Source: Desulfopila inferna (GTDB lineage Bacteria; Desulfobacterota; Desulfobulbia; Desulfobulbales; Desulfocapsaceae). From it: a DNA stretch of 64,000 nt. The position numbers were made by a program, and so were the translations under genes. The notes beneath the pieces were generated by a model. It saw only the letters and a list, made by a program, of their open reading frames with translations, ran no database searches and was not told where the DNA came from. The stretch covers positions 372,001-436,000 of the forward strand of contig NZ_JAFFQE010000004.1 in assembly GCF_016919005.1 (NCBI RefSeq). Reading direction: 5' to 3'. Below, one piece after another: positions 55,369 to 64,000 of this stretch. Every line of letters begins with the position of its first letter. The first letter of the stretch is position 1.

Positions 55369-55965
55369 TTAGAGTAAAATCACGGTTCCTGTTGATATAT
55401 CGTAATATGCAGCGACAACTTTAACTTTGTTGTCATTGACAAAGTCAGCCAAAATCGGTTCTGATACGGAGATCTGTGAGGCTATCATTTTTGCCACTTC
55501 CTTGGCGGCATTGTCTACAAGGTCTCCTTCCAGATCTTTGACCTTTTTTATGGCGGTCTGGATCGGAGCGGTAAAGGAAGACATGTGACCGTCCAGTCGA
55601 ACTCCGCTGGCAACGGCGCCTACCGCGCCGCAGCAGGAGTGACCCATAACCATGACAAGGGGGGTATTGAGGTGCTGGACAGCATATTCGATACTGCCGA
55701 GTGTATGGAAACCTATTATATTGCCTGCAACCCGAACGACAAAAAGATCGCCGATTCCCTGGTCGAAAATATCGACAGGGGGGACTCGGGAGTCGGCACA
55801 GGTAAGGATCGTAGCAAATGGTTCCTGGCCGCTGCTTGACAGTCGTCTGCTCTCCTTGCAATGATTTGGATGTTCCAGGTTTCCAGCGACAAAACGTCTA
55901 TTGCCTTCCAGCAGGAGCTGTAATGCTTCATCTGCGGTGGGGCGGTTTTTGGGTGTTCGTCCCAT
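55369..55965 (-). CDS. Beta-class carbonic anhydrase
   Basis: The 198-aa enzyme interconverts CO2 and bicarbonate. Zinc ligands are in ILTCADSRVPPVD (Cys, Asp-Arg dyad) and MVMGHSCCGAVGAV (His and Cys). The 'VVRVAGN' strand is the usual VRNAGN block. No signal peptide is seen, so it is cytoplasmic. It precedes the SulP transporter by 32 bp on the same strand, forming a CA-SulP pair. Family B fragment B4 lies upstream. Confidence 0.94.
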   Translation of the reverse strand: MGRTPKNRPTADEALQLLLEGNRRFVAGNLEHPNHCKESRRLSSSGQEPFATILTCADSRVPPVDIFDQGIGDLFVVRVAGNIIGFHTLGSIEYAVQHLNTPLVMVMGHSCCGAVGAVASGVRLDGHMSSFTAPIQTAIKKVKDLEGDLVDNAAKEVAKMIASQISVSEPILADFVNDNKVKVVAAYYDISTGTVILL

Positions 55966-56382
55966 CGTATTTCTCCTATAATTAAATAATCAAACCCAGT
56001 TGAGCTGGATAAGTCCTTTGCTTTTTTTCGGAAGGTTTTCAGGTTCTTTTCTTCAAAAAACACAAGTAAACAAATTTCCTGAGAAACTGAAAGACTCACG
56101 TATTCTCGACTGTATAGATCAACAGTAAATGAATCATCATTCATTTTCTAAGTAGCATAGTCAAAGCTTTCTTGGCGATAAAGTCAAGAATAAAGATATG
56201 TCGAAGTCGTTCTGGCTGTGTTTTTTTGGACTTGTGGCATTTTTTCATTGCAGCCGAAGATGGGTTTATTGCTTTAAAGAAAAGGTGGAAAAAATCGTTT
56301 TAATGAAGTTATGTATAATTCAACATGGGGATGCCTGAGAGGGGGTAGCTAATAATTCAGGAGGAATGGTTAAGGCATAGAT
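55966..56382. other. Divergent intergenic region carbonic anhydrase / NarL-type regulator (417 bp)
   Basis: No gene is supported. It holds family B fragment B4 (55991-56019) next to the carbonic anhydrase start. The remaining 350 bp is AT-rich and unrecognised. Confidence 0.4.
55991..56019 (-). repeat. Family B repeat fragment B4
   Basis: On the minus strand it reads AAAGGACTTATCCAGCTCAA then CTGGGTTTG, matching B1 (AAAGGTCCTTGTCCAGCTCA). Confidence 0.5.
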
Positions 56383-57048
56383 ATGGAATCGAGTGAAAGA
56401 AGATACACTGTTCTATTGGCGGATGACCATGTGCTGATACGCCATGGTATTAAAAATATCATTAAGAAGAACGAAAATCTTGAAGTGATCGGCGAGGTCA
56501 GTAATGGCGAAGAGCTTATGGAATTCCTGAAAACCGGCATTCCTGATCTTATCATACTTGATATTTCCATGCCTAAAATCTCGGGGACCGAAGCTGTTTC
56601 GCAAGTAAAGAAAAAATATCCGCAGGTCAAGGTGTTGATGTTGACCATGCATAAAAACAAGCAATTTTTTTATCATGCAATGTCCAGCGGTGCCGATGGT
56701 TATCTGATGAAGGACGATTCGGACGAAGAGTTGCTGCTTGCCATCAATAAGGTGCAGAACGGTAAAACCTACATTTCCCCGATCCTTTCCGATGATTTTG
56801 CCGCAGATGTGATCAGCGCCCATCGTAATCACCGGGCTACGCCCTTCCAGGGGTTGACCGCCAGAGAGTATGAAGTTCTGCAACTGGTAGTTGAAGGATA
56901 TACCAGCAAGGATGTGGCGGAGAAGCTCTGTCTCAGTCCCCGCACTATTGATCACCACCGCTCCAAGCTGCTGAAAAAATTCAATCTGAGAAACAGTGCC
57001 GATCTGGTCAGTTTTGCCGTGCGCAACGGTTTTGTCAGGCCGGATTAG
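56383..57048 (+). CDS. NarL/FixJ-type (LuxR-HTH) response regulator
   Basis: The 221-aa protein has a receiver domain (residues 8-125; Asp14-Asp15, phospho-acceptor Asp60 in LIILDISMPK, Thr in MLTMHKN, and Lys in YLMKDDSD). A LuxR-type HTH follows (about 153-215; GLTAREYEVLQLVVEGYTSKDVAEKL, LSPRTIDHHRSKLLKKF). It is a DNA-binding transcription factor. No sensor kinase is adjacent, so it is an orphan; the HisKA_2 kinase at 21.9 kb is one candidate partner but nothing shows it. It is convergent with acs. Confidence 0.93.
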   Translation: MESSERRYTVLLADDHVLIRHGIKNIIKKNENLEVIGEVSNGEELMEFLKTGIPDLIILDISMPKISGTEAVSQVKKKYPQVKVLMLTMHKNKQFFYHAMSSGADGYLMKDDSDEELLLAINKVQNGKTYISPILSDDFAADVISAHRNHRATPFQGLTAREYEVLQLVVEGYTSKDVAEKLCLSPRTIDHHRSKLLKKFNLRNSADLVSFAVRNGFVRPD

Positions 57049-57120
57049 GAGTTCTGTAGACAGGATGTCTACTCTGCCATGAATCAACTTTGTAAATCGG
57101 ACTTTGGCGTCATTGAATAC

Positions 57121-57160
57121 CTTACCATCTGTTTTCTTTTTCAAGAAAACAGATGGTAAG
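57121..57160. terminator. 18-bp perfect hairpin between the response regulator and acs
   Basis: CTTACCATCTGTTTTCTT (57121-57138) pairs perfectly with 57143-57160 around a TTTC loop. There is no T-tract. It lies between convergent genes, so it may end both transcripts. Its CAAGAAAA arm resembles the hairpin of repeat B2. Confidence 0.55.
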
Positions 57161-57199
57161 AGGACTTCGCAGGTTAGAAATTATTGCTTGAGTGAAATA

Positions 57200-59233
57200 T
57201 CAGGAAACCATCCGCTGGATCTCTTCTACTATCTCGGGATTGGCGAGAGTCATGACATTGCCGACATCGCCCTTATTGGAAATGGCGCCGAGCACCCTTC
57301 GCATAATTTTACCTGAGCGGGTTTTCGGCATATCGGGGACAATCCAGACATTTTTACATTTAGCGATCTTGCCTATCTGTGTGGTGATGGCGTCTGCTAT
57401 CTTCTGGGCAACTTCTTCCGTGGCTTCATAGCCGGGCTTGAGGGAAACATACAACTCCGGTTCCTTGCCTTTGATTTCGTGATTGACCGGGACAACGGCC
57501 GCCTCTGCTACTTCAGGGACAGTGAGTGCTGCCGATTCTATTTCCTTGGTGCCAAGACGGTGACCGGAAACATTGATAACATCATCAATTCGGCCAAGGA
57601 TACGGAAGTAGCCATCGGGTGATTCGACGGCGGCATCGCCGGTCAGATACGGCCAGTCGCGCCAATCCTTGCTATTCGGGTCTTTATTGTACCTGGCGAA
57701 ATAGGTGTCGACAAAACGTTGCCTGTCGCCCCAGATGGTTTGGAAACAACCGGGCCAGGGGTTCTGGATACAGATATTGCCGGCCTTTCCCGAACCTGGC
57801 GGAATGACCTGGCCTTCCTCGTCATAGATGATAGGATGAATACCCGGTACGCCGGGACCGGCGCTGCCCGGCTTCATCGGGGTGATACCGGGGACAGTGC
57901 TGCACAGGAATCCTCCTGTTTCGGTCTGCCAGTAGGTGTCGACAATGACGGCTTCGCCTTTGCCAACTTCCTTCTGATACCATTTCCATACTTCCGGCTC
58001 AATCGGTTCGCCAACTGTGGTCATATGCTTGAAATGATAGGTGTATTTAGCTGGCTCGTCGGGTCCGACCTTGCGCAGGGCTCTGATTGCCGTTGGGGCG
58101 GTATGGAAGATATTGACATCCAGCTCCTGAGCGATTCGCCACGACCTGCCGGCATCCGGATAGGTGGGTACCCCTTCATAGATGACGGATGAGGCGCACA
58201 ACGCCAGCGGTCCGTAGACAATAAAGGAATGACCGGTGATCCAGCCGATGTCGGCCATGCACCAGTAGACATCCTCGGGATGGATGTCCTGTATGTATTT
58301 TGACATGGCGGTGACATAGGCGAGATACCCGCCGGTGCCGTGCTGACATCCTTTTGGTTTGCCGGTGGTGCCGCTGGTGTACATCAGAAACAGCGGGTCC
58401 TCGGAGAGCATCTTTTCCGGCTCGACCCTGGCCCCATAGAAATTTTTCAGTTCTTCGTTGACGATACAGTCACGTCCTTTTTGCAGTGCGGCATCGGATG
58501 ACATCTTTCCGGGATAACGCTGCCAGATAAGAAGCTTGTCCACTTTCTGTCCTGAATTTTCGGCAAGTTTGCAGGCTTCGTCATCGACGGATTTGTGGTC
58601 GAGGAGTTTTCCAGCACGATAGTAGGCGTCCATGGTGATCAGAACCCTGGAATTAGAATCGACCACTCTGTCTGCGCAGGCGCTTGCGGAAAAGCCGCCG
58701 AAAACAACGGAATGTATGACTCCCAGACGGGCACAGGCCAGCATGGTGATGGGCAGTTCCGCTGACATCGGCATATGAACAGTGACCCTGTCGCCACGTT
58801 TCAGCCCTGCATAATCACGCAGCAGAGCAGCAAATTCATTAACGCGGACATATAACTCCTGATAGGTTATATGCTGAATGGCTTCCTCTTCCAGCTCAGG
58901 AACAAAATGGATAGCTGTCTTGTTTTTGTTCTTCTTCAGATGGCGGTCAATACAGTTGTAACTCGCATTGATTTTGCCGCCTTTAAACCACTTCCAGCAT
59001 GGTGCGTCGCTGGTGTCCAGAACCTCGTCCCAGTATTTGTACCAGGTCAACATCTCGGCGAATTCAGTATAACAATCCGGGAAATTATCGAGACTGAATC
59101 TAGCGAAAATAGATTCGTCCGTGAGATTAGCCTGACCTATGAAGGTGGGAGAGGGAACGAAATAACCCTCTTCCTGCCAATGCACCGCAATTTCGGCCTC
59201 TGATGTTTCCATTACCTTTCTTTCATCACTCAT
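57200..59233 (-). CDS. acs: Acetyl-CoA synthetase (AMP-forming)
   Basis: Acs activates acetate to acetyl-CoA via acetyl-AMP. The 677-aa protein has AMP-binding motif YTSGTTGKPKGCQHGTGGYL, GWITGHSFIVYGPL, TYWQTETGG and YLTGDAAVESPDGYFRILGRID. The C-terminal lysine in KTRSGKIMRRVLGA is Lys642, the site acetylated in other bacteria. N-terminal and length features are standard. The start follows AAAGGAGCG. It lies upstream of the AcuC-like and AcuB-like genes, on the opposite strand. Confidence 0.97.
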   Translation of the reverse strand: MSDERKVMETSEAEIAVHWQEEGYFVPSPTFIGQANLTDESIFARFSLDNFPDCYTEFAEMLTWYKYWDEVLDTSDAPCWKWFKGGKINASYNCIDRHLKKNKNKTAIHFVPELEEEAIQHITYQELYVRVNEFAALLRDYAGLKRGDRVTVHMPMSAELPITMLACARLGVIHSVVFGGFSASACADRVVDSNSRVLITMDAYYRAGKLLDHKSVDDEACKLAENSGQKVDKLLIWQRYPGKMSSDAALQKGRDCIVNEELKNFYGARVEPEKMLSEDPLFLMYTSGTTGKPKGCQHGTGGYLAYVTAMSKYIQDIHPEDVYWCMADIGWITGHSFIVYGPLALCASSVIYEGVPTYPDAGRSWRIAQELDVNIFHTAPTAIRALRKVGPDEPAKYTYHFKHMTTVGEPIEPEVWKWYQKEVGKGEAVIVDTYWQTETGGFLCSTVPGITPMKPGSAGPGVPGIHPIIYDEEGQVIPPGSGKAGNICIQNPWPGCFQTIWGDRQRFVDTYFARYNKDPNSKDWRDWPYLTGDAAVESPDGYFRILGRIDDVINVSGHRLGTKEIESAALTVPEVAEAAVVPVNHEIKGKEPELYVSLKPGYEATEEVAQKIADAITTQIGKIAKCKNVWIVPDMPKTRSGKIMRRVLGAISNKGDVGNVMTLANPEIVEEIQRMVS

Positions 59234-60049
59234 GCTTTCGCTCCTTTGAAGTATCTGGTTGACGAATGAAACTCCAATCCAATTCCCATTGGGCGCCGCT
59301 GCTCCTCCAAGGTAATTATCGGTTTTTGACTATACCGCAGAACTTGATGTACATGTTTTATGGCGTCGTAAATAGCCGGTTATGCCTAGCCAGTTATTCC
59401 GTGTTGCAGTTTTCTGATGGCCCATCGCTGTACCTGCTCCACATATCACCGAAGGCCTGTCAAGAAATTATATCGAATTTATCTGGCCTGAGAATTTAGT
59501 GACAACTCTTTACGAGATCATCATGTTTGGTTTGTGGAAAGATCGAACTGCTCCTGATATACCTGATTTCTTATGACCTACCATAAAAGCAGTTATAATG
59601 CAATTAATTTTAAATTCAAATTCAGTAATATTGATGTAGGGTTACGGGAAAATGCTTGACATTCTGTCACTGGTTGGTGGTAAGTATAGTTATTGGCATG
59701 ATAATAGTTTCCATTTATGCTGTTTTGAATAATTTAGGTTCTATTGCACTAACTAACATAACCAGTGAATGGTAAGGTAGAATTCTGGTAGAGTGCCTGC
59801 GGCGAGTGTACGTTTTTTCGGACCTGAGAATGTAGCTGTTTTTGCAAGTAGTTGAGTTAATACTGTGGGCTGTAATAATTGTTTCCTTGTTTTTTGTGCA
59901 AGAATTTCCTAAAGCTTCTTAATGGAGCTTAACGGCAGCATCATTATCAGACGCCTTCAGGATTTGATGGTTGAGATCTGCAGCGGCGTAGATCGAACTC
60001 TTTGCGAGTCTGTCAGGATTTGAAAAGAACGATGAATAGTGGAGAATGC
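59234..60049. other. Divergent intergenic region acs / AcuC-like gene (816 bp)
   Basis: No gene is supported. The part near 59570-59760 is AT-rich. Family A fragment A6 lies at about 59960-60016. I see no promoter I would defend. Confidence 0.4.
59960..60016 (-). repeat. Family A repeat fragment A6
   Basis: On the minus strand it reads GACAGACTCGCAAAGAGTTC then GATCTACGCCGCTGCAGATC, matching the start and GATCTAC..GTAGATC block of A3. The rest is missing. Confidence 0.5.
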
Positions 60050-61003
60050 ATGATGAAAAGAACCGGTTTTGTGTATGATGAGAGGTACCTGATGCATACC
60101 ACGTTTGAAGGGCACCCGGAGTCGCATTATCGGCTGGTTGCCATAGTCAACGGTCTTCGGGAAAGCGGTTTGCTGGAAAAGCTTCTGCCTATAGAGGCGG
60201 AGCCGGTGCATCAGCGGTGGATAGAAGCGGTTCATAATATCCGCTATATAGTACGCTTCGAGGAGGCCTGCTTGATGGGATTGCCGGACTTTGATCACCA
60301 GGACAACTCAATATGCCGTGAAACCTACGAGATTGCCTTGCTTGCCGTAGGCGGAGTGCTGCGAGCCGTAGATAAAATGATGGAAGGTCTCATCGATAAC
60401 GCATTTTGTGCCGTCCGGCCGCCTGGGCATCATGCCGGGTACGACAGGGCTATGGGGTTCTGCTACTTCAACAATATTGCAATTGCCGCCAGATACCTGC
60501 AGCAGAAATGGGGTATTAAACGGGTAGGCGTTATTGATTTCGATGTTCATCATGGAAACGGTACACAGCAGATTTTTGAAGAAGATGATTCTGTATTTTA
60601 TTACTCCATTCATGAACATCCATCATTTGCTTTTCCGGGAACGGGCAGAGAATTTGAGGAAGGTGTGGCAGCCGGAACCGGCTTTACTCTGAACACGCCT
60701 ATTCTTCCCGGTAAAGGTGACATGGATTATCGCAAGAAACTGACAACGGAGATGGTGCCGGCCTTTAAAAAATTCAAGCCTGAGGTAATTCTCGTATCGG
60801 CCGGTTTTGATGCACACTCATCGGATCTGATGTCCGGTATCAATCTTACTGCGGAAGGATATAAATTTATAAGTAAGACAATTGTCAACCTGGCCAAACG
60901 ATATGCCGACGGCCGGCTTATTTCGATCCTTGAAGGCGGCTATAACCTGGAAGTACTGCCTCTGCTGGTAGCCGATCATATAAAAATTCTGGCAGAACTG
61001 TAA
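60050..61003 (+). CDS. acuC: AcuC/HDAC-family deacetylase
   Basis: The 317-aa protein is a class I/II histone-deacetylase-fold enzyme. Zinc and catalytic residues are seen in RPPGHHAGYDRAMGFCYFN (two His), VIDFDVHHGNGTQQ (Asp, His), SAGFDAHSSD (Asp) and LEGGYN (Tyr). AcuC in Bacillus deacetylates acetyl-CoA synthetase. The start ATG 60050 has GGAG 5 nt upstream; ATG 60053 is adjacent. It precedes the AcuB-like CBS gene, and acs lies upstream on the other strand. No AcuA-type acetyltransferase is seen. Confidence 0.88.
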   Translation: MMKRTGFVYDERYLMHTTFEGHPESHYRLVAIVNGLRESGLLEKLLPIEAEPVHQRWIEAVHNIRYIVRFEEACLMGLPDFDHQDNSICRETYEIALLAVGGVLRAVDKMMEGLIDNAFCAVRPPGHHAGYDRAMGFCYFNNIAIAARYLQQKWGIKRVGVIDFDVHHGNGTQQIFEEDDSVFYYSIHEHPSFAFPGTGREFEEGVAAGTGFTLNTPILPGKGDMDYRKKLTTEMVPAFKKFKPEVILVSAGFDAHSSDLMSGINLTAEGYKFISKTIVNLAKRYADGRLISILEGGYNLEVLPLLVADHIKILAEL

Positions 61004-61038
61004 TCTGTCATCATCACCTACTTGGGAAAGGGGGACAT

Positions 61039-61725
61039 ATGTTTGTAAGTGAAAGCATGGCCAAGGATCTGATAACCGTTACACCTGAAATTACCCTGGC
61101 GGCAGCTAAAGCATTGATGGAAAAGAAAAATATACGTCATCTTCCGGTAGTGGACGACCAGGGCAAGCTCCTGGGAATCGTCACCGACAGGGACATGCGG
61201 GATGCTCAGCCCTCAACACTGCTGGCCAAAGAGGATTATAGTCGAACCTACCAGAAGGTAATGCAGCATCGGGTTGCAGATATCATGATTAAAAACCCTC
61301 TGACCATCTCTCCGTTTTATACCCTGCAGGACACTCTTCTGGTAATGGGGAAGAAAAAAGTTGGCGCCCTGCCGGTCATCGATGAAGATGGGTACCTGAA
61401 GGGCATCATGTCAACACGAGATCTGCTCAGGGCTTTTGTTAATATAATGGGCATCGGGGAGCCGGGGACGCTGTTGTGTATCTTGGTGAAAGAGGAACCG
61501 GGTCAGATGAAAAAGATAGTAGATATCGTTACCGAAGAGAATGTTTCCCTGGGCAGTGTTCTGGTGGCCCGATACTGGGATAAGGAAAAACGAGCGGTTT
61601 TTCCTTATTTAATGACGGTCAACGTTGTAAAAATTAAAGAAAAACTTGTGGCTCAAGGCTTTGAGCTGATCGATCCGATGTCCTGGTATCTTGATCAACT
61701 CCCAAAAAGAGAAGGTAGCGATTAG
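61039..61725 (+). CDS. acuB: AcuB-like CBS-pair plus ACT domain protein
   Basis: The 228-aa protein has two CBS motifs (about residues 7-60, LMEKKNIRHLPVVDDQGKLL; about 75-135, MGKKKVGALPVIDEDGYLKG) that usually bind adenine nucleotides. A C-terminal ACT-like domain (about 145-205, LCILVKEEPGQMKKIVDIV) follows. This order is that of AcuB. It lies 35 bp after the AcuC-like gene and is likely cotranscribed; it may regulate the deacetylase or Acs. Repeat B2 begins at its stop codon. Confidence 0.85.
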   Translation: MFVSESMAKDLITVTPEITLAAAKALMEKKNIRHLPVVDDQGKLLGIVTDRDMRDAQPSTLLAKEDYSRTYQKVMQHRVADIMIKNPLTISPFYTLQDTLLVMGKKKVGALPVIDEDGYLKGIMSTRDLLRAFVNIMGIGEPGTLLCILVKEEPGQMKKIVDIVTEENVSLGSVLVARYWDKEKRAVFPYLMTVNVVKIKEKLVAQGFELIDPMSWYLDQLPKREGSD

Positions 61726-61831
61726 TACCTCACAGATTATTTTCTTGTTTTTTGGCAAGAAAATAATCTGTCTAAAGATTCTTATACCCCCAAGTGGGTA
61801 CTTGTAAAGAGTCCGGCTCAGCTGGATTAAT
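61722..61831 (+). repeat. Family B intergenic repeat, copy B2 (fullest)
   Basis: It starts TTAGTACCTCACAGA at the acuB stop, forms a 16-bp perfect hairpin (61732-61747 with 61756-61771), then AAAATAATCTGTCTAAAG, CCCCCAAGTGGGT, GTAAAGAGTCC and GGCTCAGCTGG. It fills nearly the whole gap to lgt and could end both convergent transcripts. Confidence 0.75.
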
Positions 61832-61836
61832 GCCAC

Positions 61837-62628
61837 TCATCTGCCTTTTCTGTACCACCAAATGAGAAAACCACCTGCAATCATGGCGCTGGAGAGGATT
61901 TGTCCCATGGTCAAAGAACCGAGCAGATAGCCAACCTGCGGATCCGGTTCCCGGAAAAATTCAATGCAGAAGCGGAAGAAGCCGTAACCGCCAAGGAACA
62001 GCGCCAGTAGGAAGCCGTGGGCCCACCTGTGGCTGTTGGCGCTGAGGGGTTTATTGCGCAGTGTCCAGAGCAGCACGAAGAGAACAATTCCCTCAAGAAA
62101 TGCTTCATAGAGCTGGGAGGGATGTCGCGGCAAAGGTCCGCCGCCGGGGAATACCATACCCCAAGGTAGATCGGTCACCCTGCCGTAGAGTTCTCCGTTT
62201 ATGAAATTGCCGATCCTGCCCAGCCCGAGACCAATGGGGATGGTCACCACGTAGATGTCGGCCGTTTTCCAGAAATTGAGATGTGTGACCCGGCAGAAAA
62301 TCCAGCCGGCCAGTATCAAGGCGATGACGGCGCCGTGAAATGACATGCCACCATGCCAGGTTGCCACTATTTCCAGGGGATTCCTGAGATAATAGGGGAG
62401 ATTGTAGAAAAGGACATAACCTAATCTCCCTCCCAGGACAACGCTGAGTATCAGGACAAAATTGAGGTTTTCGAAGTGCCGGGCCAGTGCAGTGTTGTTG
62501 GTTTCCTTTATCTGCTTTTTAACGAGAAAATAACATGCTGCAAAGCCCAGCACGTACATTAGTCCATACCAGCGAACCTGCAGAGGTCCCAGGCTGAATA
62601 AGACCGGATCGATTTCTGGAAAATTCAT
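61837..62628 (-). CDS. lgt: Prolipoprotein diacylglyceryl transferase
   Basis: Lgt attaches diacylglycerol to the lipobox cysteine of prolipoproteins such as the BamD here. The 263-aa protein has seven membrane helices. The signature is GRIGNFINGELYGR, with HGGMSFHGA (His) and RHPSQLYEAFLEG also present. It follows mnmG by 6 bp on the minus strand and is probably cotranscribed. Confidence 0.97.
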   Translation of the reverse strand: MNFPEIDPVLFSLGPLQVRWYGLMYVLGFAACYFLVKKQIKETNNTALARHFENLNFVLILSVVLGGRLGYVLFYNLPYYLRNPLEIVATWHGGMSFHGAVIALILAGWIFCRVTHLNFWKTADIYVVTIPIGLGLGRIGNFINGELYGRVTDLPWGMVFPGGGPLPRHPSQLYEAFLEGIVLFVLLWTLRNKPLSANSHRWAHGFLLALFLGGYGFFRFCIEFFREPDPQVGYLLGSLTMGQILSSAMIAGGFLIWWYRKGR

Positions 62629-62634
62629 GTCCTG

Positions 62635-64000
62635 CTACCTCTTTCGAAGATGAACCTGGAGAATTGAAATCGCCGCGGGAGTAATTCCCGAGATCCTCGA
62701 AGCCTGCCCCAGCGAAAGCGGACGGACACTGGAGAGTTTTTCCACCACCTCGGCGGAGAGTCCTGACATCTTGGAATAGTCAAGCTCGTCCGGCAGCGTC
62801 AACTCCTCCATTTTTTTGAATCTGTCTACCTGCTCCTGCTGGCGGTCGATATATCCCTTGAATTTGATCTGCAGCTGAATCTCCGCTCCCACTTCCGAAT
62901 CATCAAGGCTCTTGAGGGTGCTCCTGATCTCCTCGTCAAGCGGAAGTTTCTGCAGGTGTGCAATGGTTAATTCCGGTCTCCTGAGGATATCAGCCAGTGA
63001 GCTCTTCTGCTTCATCCTGGCGCTTCCCAGAGATTCCAGGGCGTCGCTGATAATGCCGGATGGTCGGACATGGGTGTTATAGAGAAACTCTACGCCGGCG
63101 TCTATACCGCTTTTCTTTTCAATAAAGAGGCGGTAGGCCTCATCGCTGAGCAGGCCTACATTGTGACCGATCCGACACAACCGGGTATCGGCGTTGTCCT
63201 CGCGGAGGAGGAGACGGTACTCCGCTCTGGAGGTAAACAACCGGTAAGGTTCCTTGGTTCCCCTGGTGACCAGGTCGTCGATCAGTACCCCGATGTAGGC
63301 TTGCGATCGGTCAAGAATGAGGGGGGCTATGTCTCGAACATAATGCACGCTGTTGATTCCCGCCATGATTCCCTGAGCGGCGGCTTCTTCATATCCGGAG
63401 GTGCCATTGATCTGTCCGGCAAGAAAGAGCCCTTGATAGCGCTTGGTGGCCAGCGATGGATGCAGCTCGAGTGGATCGACATAGTCGTATTCAATGGCAT
63501 AACCGGGCCGGATAATGCGAGCATTTTCCAGACCTTTAATGCTTTGCAGCATAGCTATCTGAGTATGCAGCGGCAGCGAAGTGGGCAGCCCGTTGGGATA
63601 GACCTCGACGGTATCGAGTCCCTCCGGTTCGAGAAATATCTGGTGCCGATCCTTTTCGGGAAAGCGCATCACCTTGTCTTCGATGGAAGGGCAGTATCTG
63701 GCTCCGATTCCCTCTATGATTCCCGAATACATAGGAGACTGGTCGATCCCCCGGCGAATAATCTCGTGGGTTGTACTGTTGGTGTAGGTAATATGGCAGG
63801 GTCTCTGCTCCAGCGTATAGGGCAAGCCCCGGGCGGCAAAGGAGAAATGGGCCGGTGGTTCATCGCTGTATTGGGGTTCGAGTTCAGAATAATCGATGCT
63901 GTTGGCGTCGATTCTGGGGACGGTGCCGGTTTTCATCCGGCCCATGGCAAAACCTGCCTGGTGGAACCATTCCGCCAGTTTCAGGGAGGGTGAGTCACCC
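62635..64000 (-). CDS. mnmG: tRNA uridine 5-carboxymethylaminomethyl modification enzyme MnmG, C-terminal part, cut by window end
   Basis: MnmG (GidA) works with MnmE to install cmnm5 or nm5 groups on U34 of tRNAs. The frame stays open to the window end, reading [20 protein letters not shown] before the Met at 63945, so the N-terminal FAD-binding half is outside. Visible signatures are [54 protein letters not shown] and the C-terminal helical domain. lgt follows by 6 bp. Confidence 0.96.
   Translation of the reverse strand, partial: GDSPSLKLAEWFHQAGFAMGRMKTGTVPRIDANSIDYSELEPQYSDEPPAHFSFAARGLPYTLEQRPCHITYTNSTTHEIIRRGIDQSPMYSGIIEGIGARYCPSIEDKVMRFPEKDRHQIFLEPEGLDTVEVYPNGLPTSLPLHTQIAMLQSIKGLENARIIRPGYAIEYDYVDPLELHPSLATKRYQGLFLAGQINGTSGYEEAAAQGIMAGINSVHYVRDIAPLILDRSQAYIGVLIDDLVTRGTKEPYRLFTSRAEYRLLLREDNADTRLCRIGHNVGLLSDEAYRLFIEKKSGIDAGVEFLYNTHVRPSGIISDALESLGSARMKQKSSLADILRRPELTIAHLQKLPLDEEIRSTLKSLDDSEVGAEIQLQIKFKGYIDRQQEQVDRFKKMEELTLPDELDYSKMSGLSAEVVEKLSSVRPLSLGQASRISGITPAAISILQVHLRKR

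Noticed and set aside
63070-63993. 307-codon plus-strand open frame opposite mnmG
   Set aside because: The minus strand carries unmistakable MnmG motifs through the whole stretch; this is a shadow frame.

Overview
The window is a chromosomal segment of what looks like a Gram-negative, anaerobic Desulfobacterota bacterium, most likely of the Desulfobulbales (sulfate-reducing or sulfur-cycling) type. The evidence is indirect. An F-type ATP synthase is split into an a/c cluster and a separate b'-b-delta-alpha-gamma-beta-epsilon cluster. SecD and SecF are fused. BamD, Lgt and a periplasmic amidase mark a diderm envelope. Anaerobe-associated parts include a NIL-domain ferredoxin, LarB, glutaryl-CoA dehydrogenase and a UbiD-type decarboxylase. 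No 16S rRNA, sulfate-reduction gene or tRNA is present, so the taxonomic call is inference. The DNA is gene-dense and mostly housekeeping. I see no prophage, insertion sequence or CRISPR array.

Layout. 1-9.9 kb: the 3' end of a cyclic-nucleotide/PATAN-type regulator; a minus-strand operon secDF - YkgJ Fe-S protein - HAD phosphatase; larB; a NIL-ferredoxin; a 4-TM protein; bamD; trxA; hemL. 10-11.8 kb: atpZ-atpI-atpB-atpE. 11.9-18 kb: nucleoside phosphorylase-rimO, an IHF/HU protein, and a minus-strand operon yjbQ - 87-aa protein - ubiD - rluB. 18.4-21.7 kb: shikimate kinase, glycogen synthase-like GT5, gapA. 21.8-26 kb: a CheB-CheR-PAS fusion with a HisKA_2-type kinase. 26.8-31 kb: a 1429-aa dikinase-like protein. 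31.2-32.9 kb: a Cys-rich mini-protein, DUF2892 protein, BigR/SqrR-like repressor and isochorismatase-fold hydrolase. 33-42 kb: alaS and the main ATP synthase operon. 42-53 kb: AmiC-type amidase, glutaryl-CoA dehydrogenase, mutS, YfcE phosphodiesterase, efp-epmA-nitroreductase, YgiQ radical SAM protein. 53-57 kb: SulP transporter with carbonic anhydrase, and an orphan NarL-type regulator. 57-64 kb: acs, AcuC-like deacetylase, AcuB-like CBS-ACT protein, lgt, mnmG (cut by the window end).

Functional links. SulP plus carbonic anhydrase suggests bicarbonate handling. Acs with AcuC- and AcuB-like genes suggests reversible lysine acetylation of acetyl-CoA synthetase. EpmA next to EF-P suggests beta-lysylation of EF-P. 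The BigR-like repressor with DUF2892 suggests persulfide-responsive control.

Non-coding structure. Two families of dispersed intergenic repeats lie between genes, some starting at a stop codon. Family A begins TTGATGGACTCG and has inverted GATGGACTC/GAGTCCATC ends (6186, 18272, ~21800-21872, 26688, fragments at ~32978 and ~59960). Family B carries a TAGTACCT start, a long hairpin and a CCAGCTCAGCTGG core (14435, 61722, fragments at ~53011 and 55991). The leader of the main ATP synthase operon holds three short palindromes behind a TTGACA promoter. The least-explained protein is the 1429-aa dikinase-like one: a PPDK-type ATP-grasp and phosphohistidine domain behind about 930 unrecognised residues, with no PEP/pyruvate barrel.
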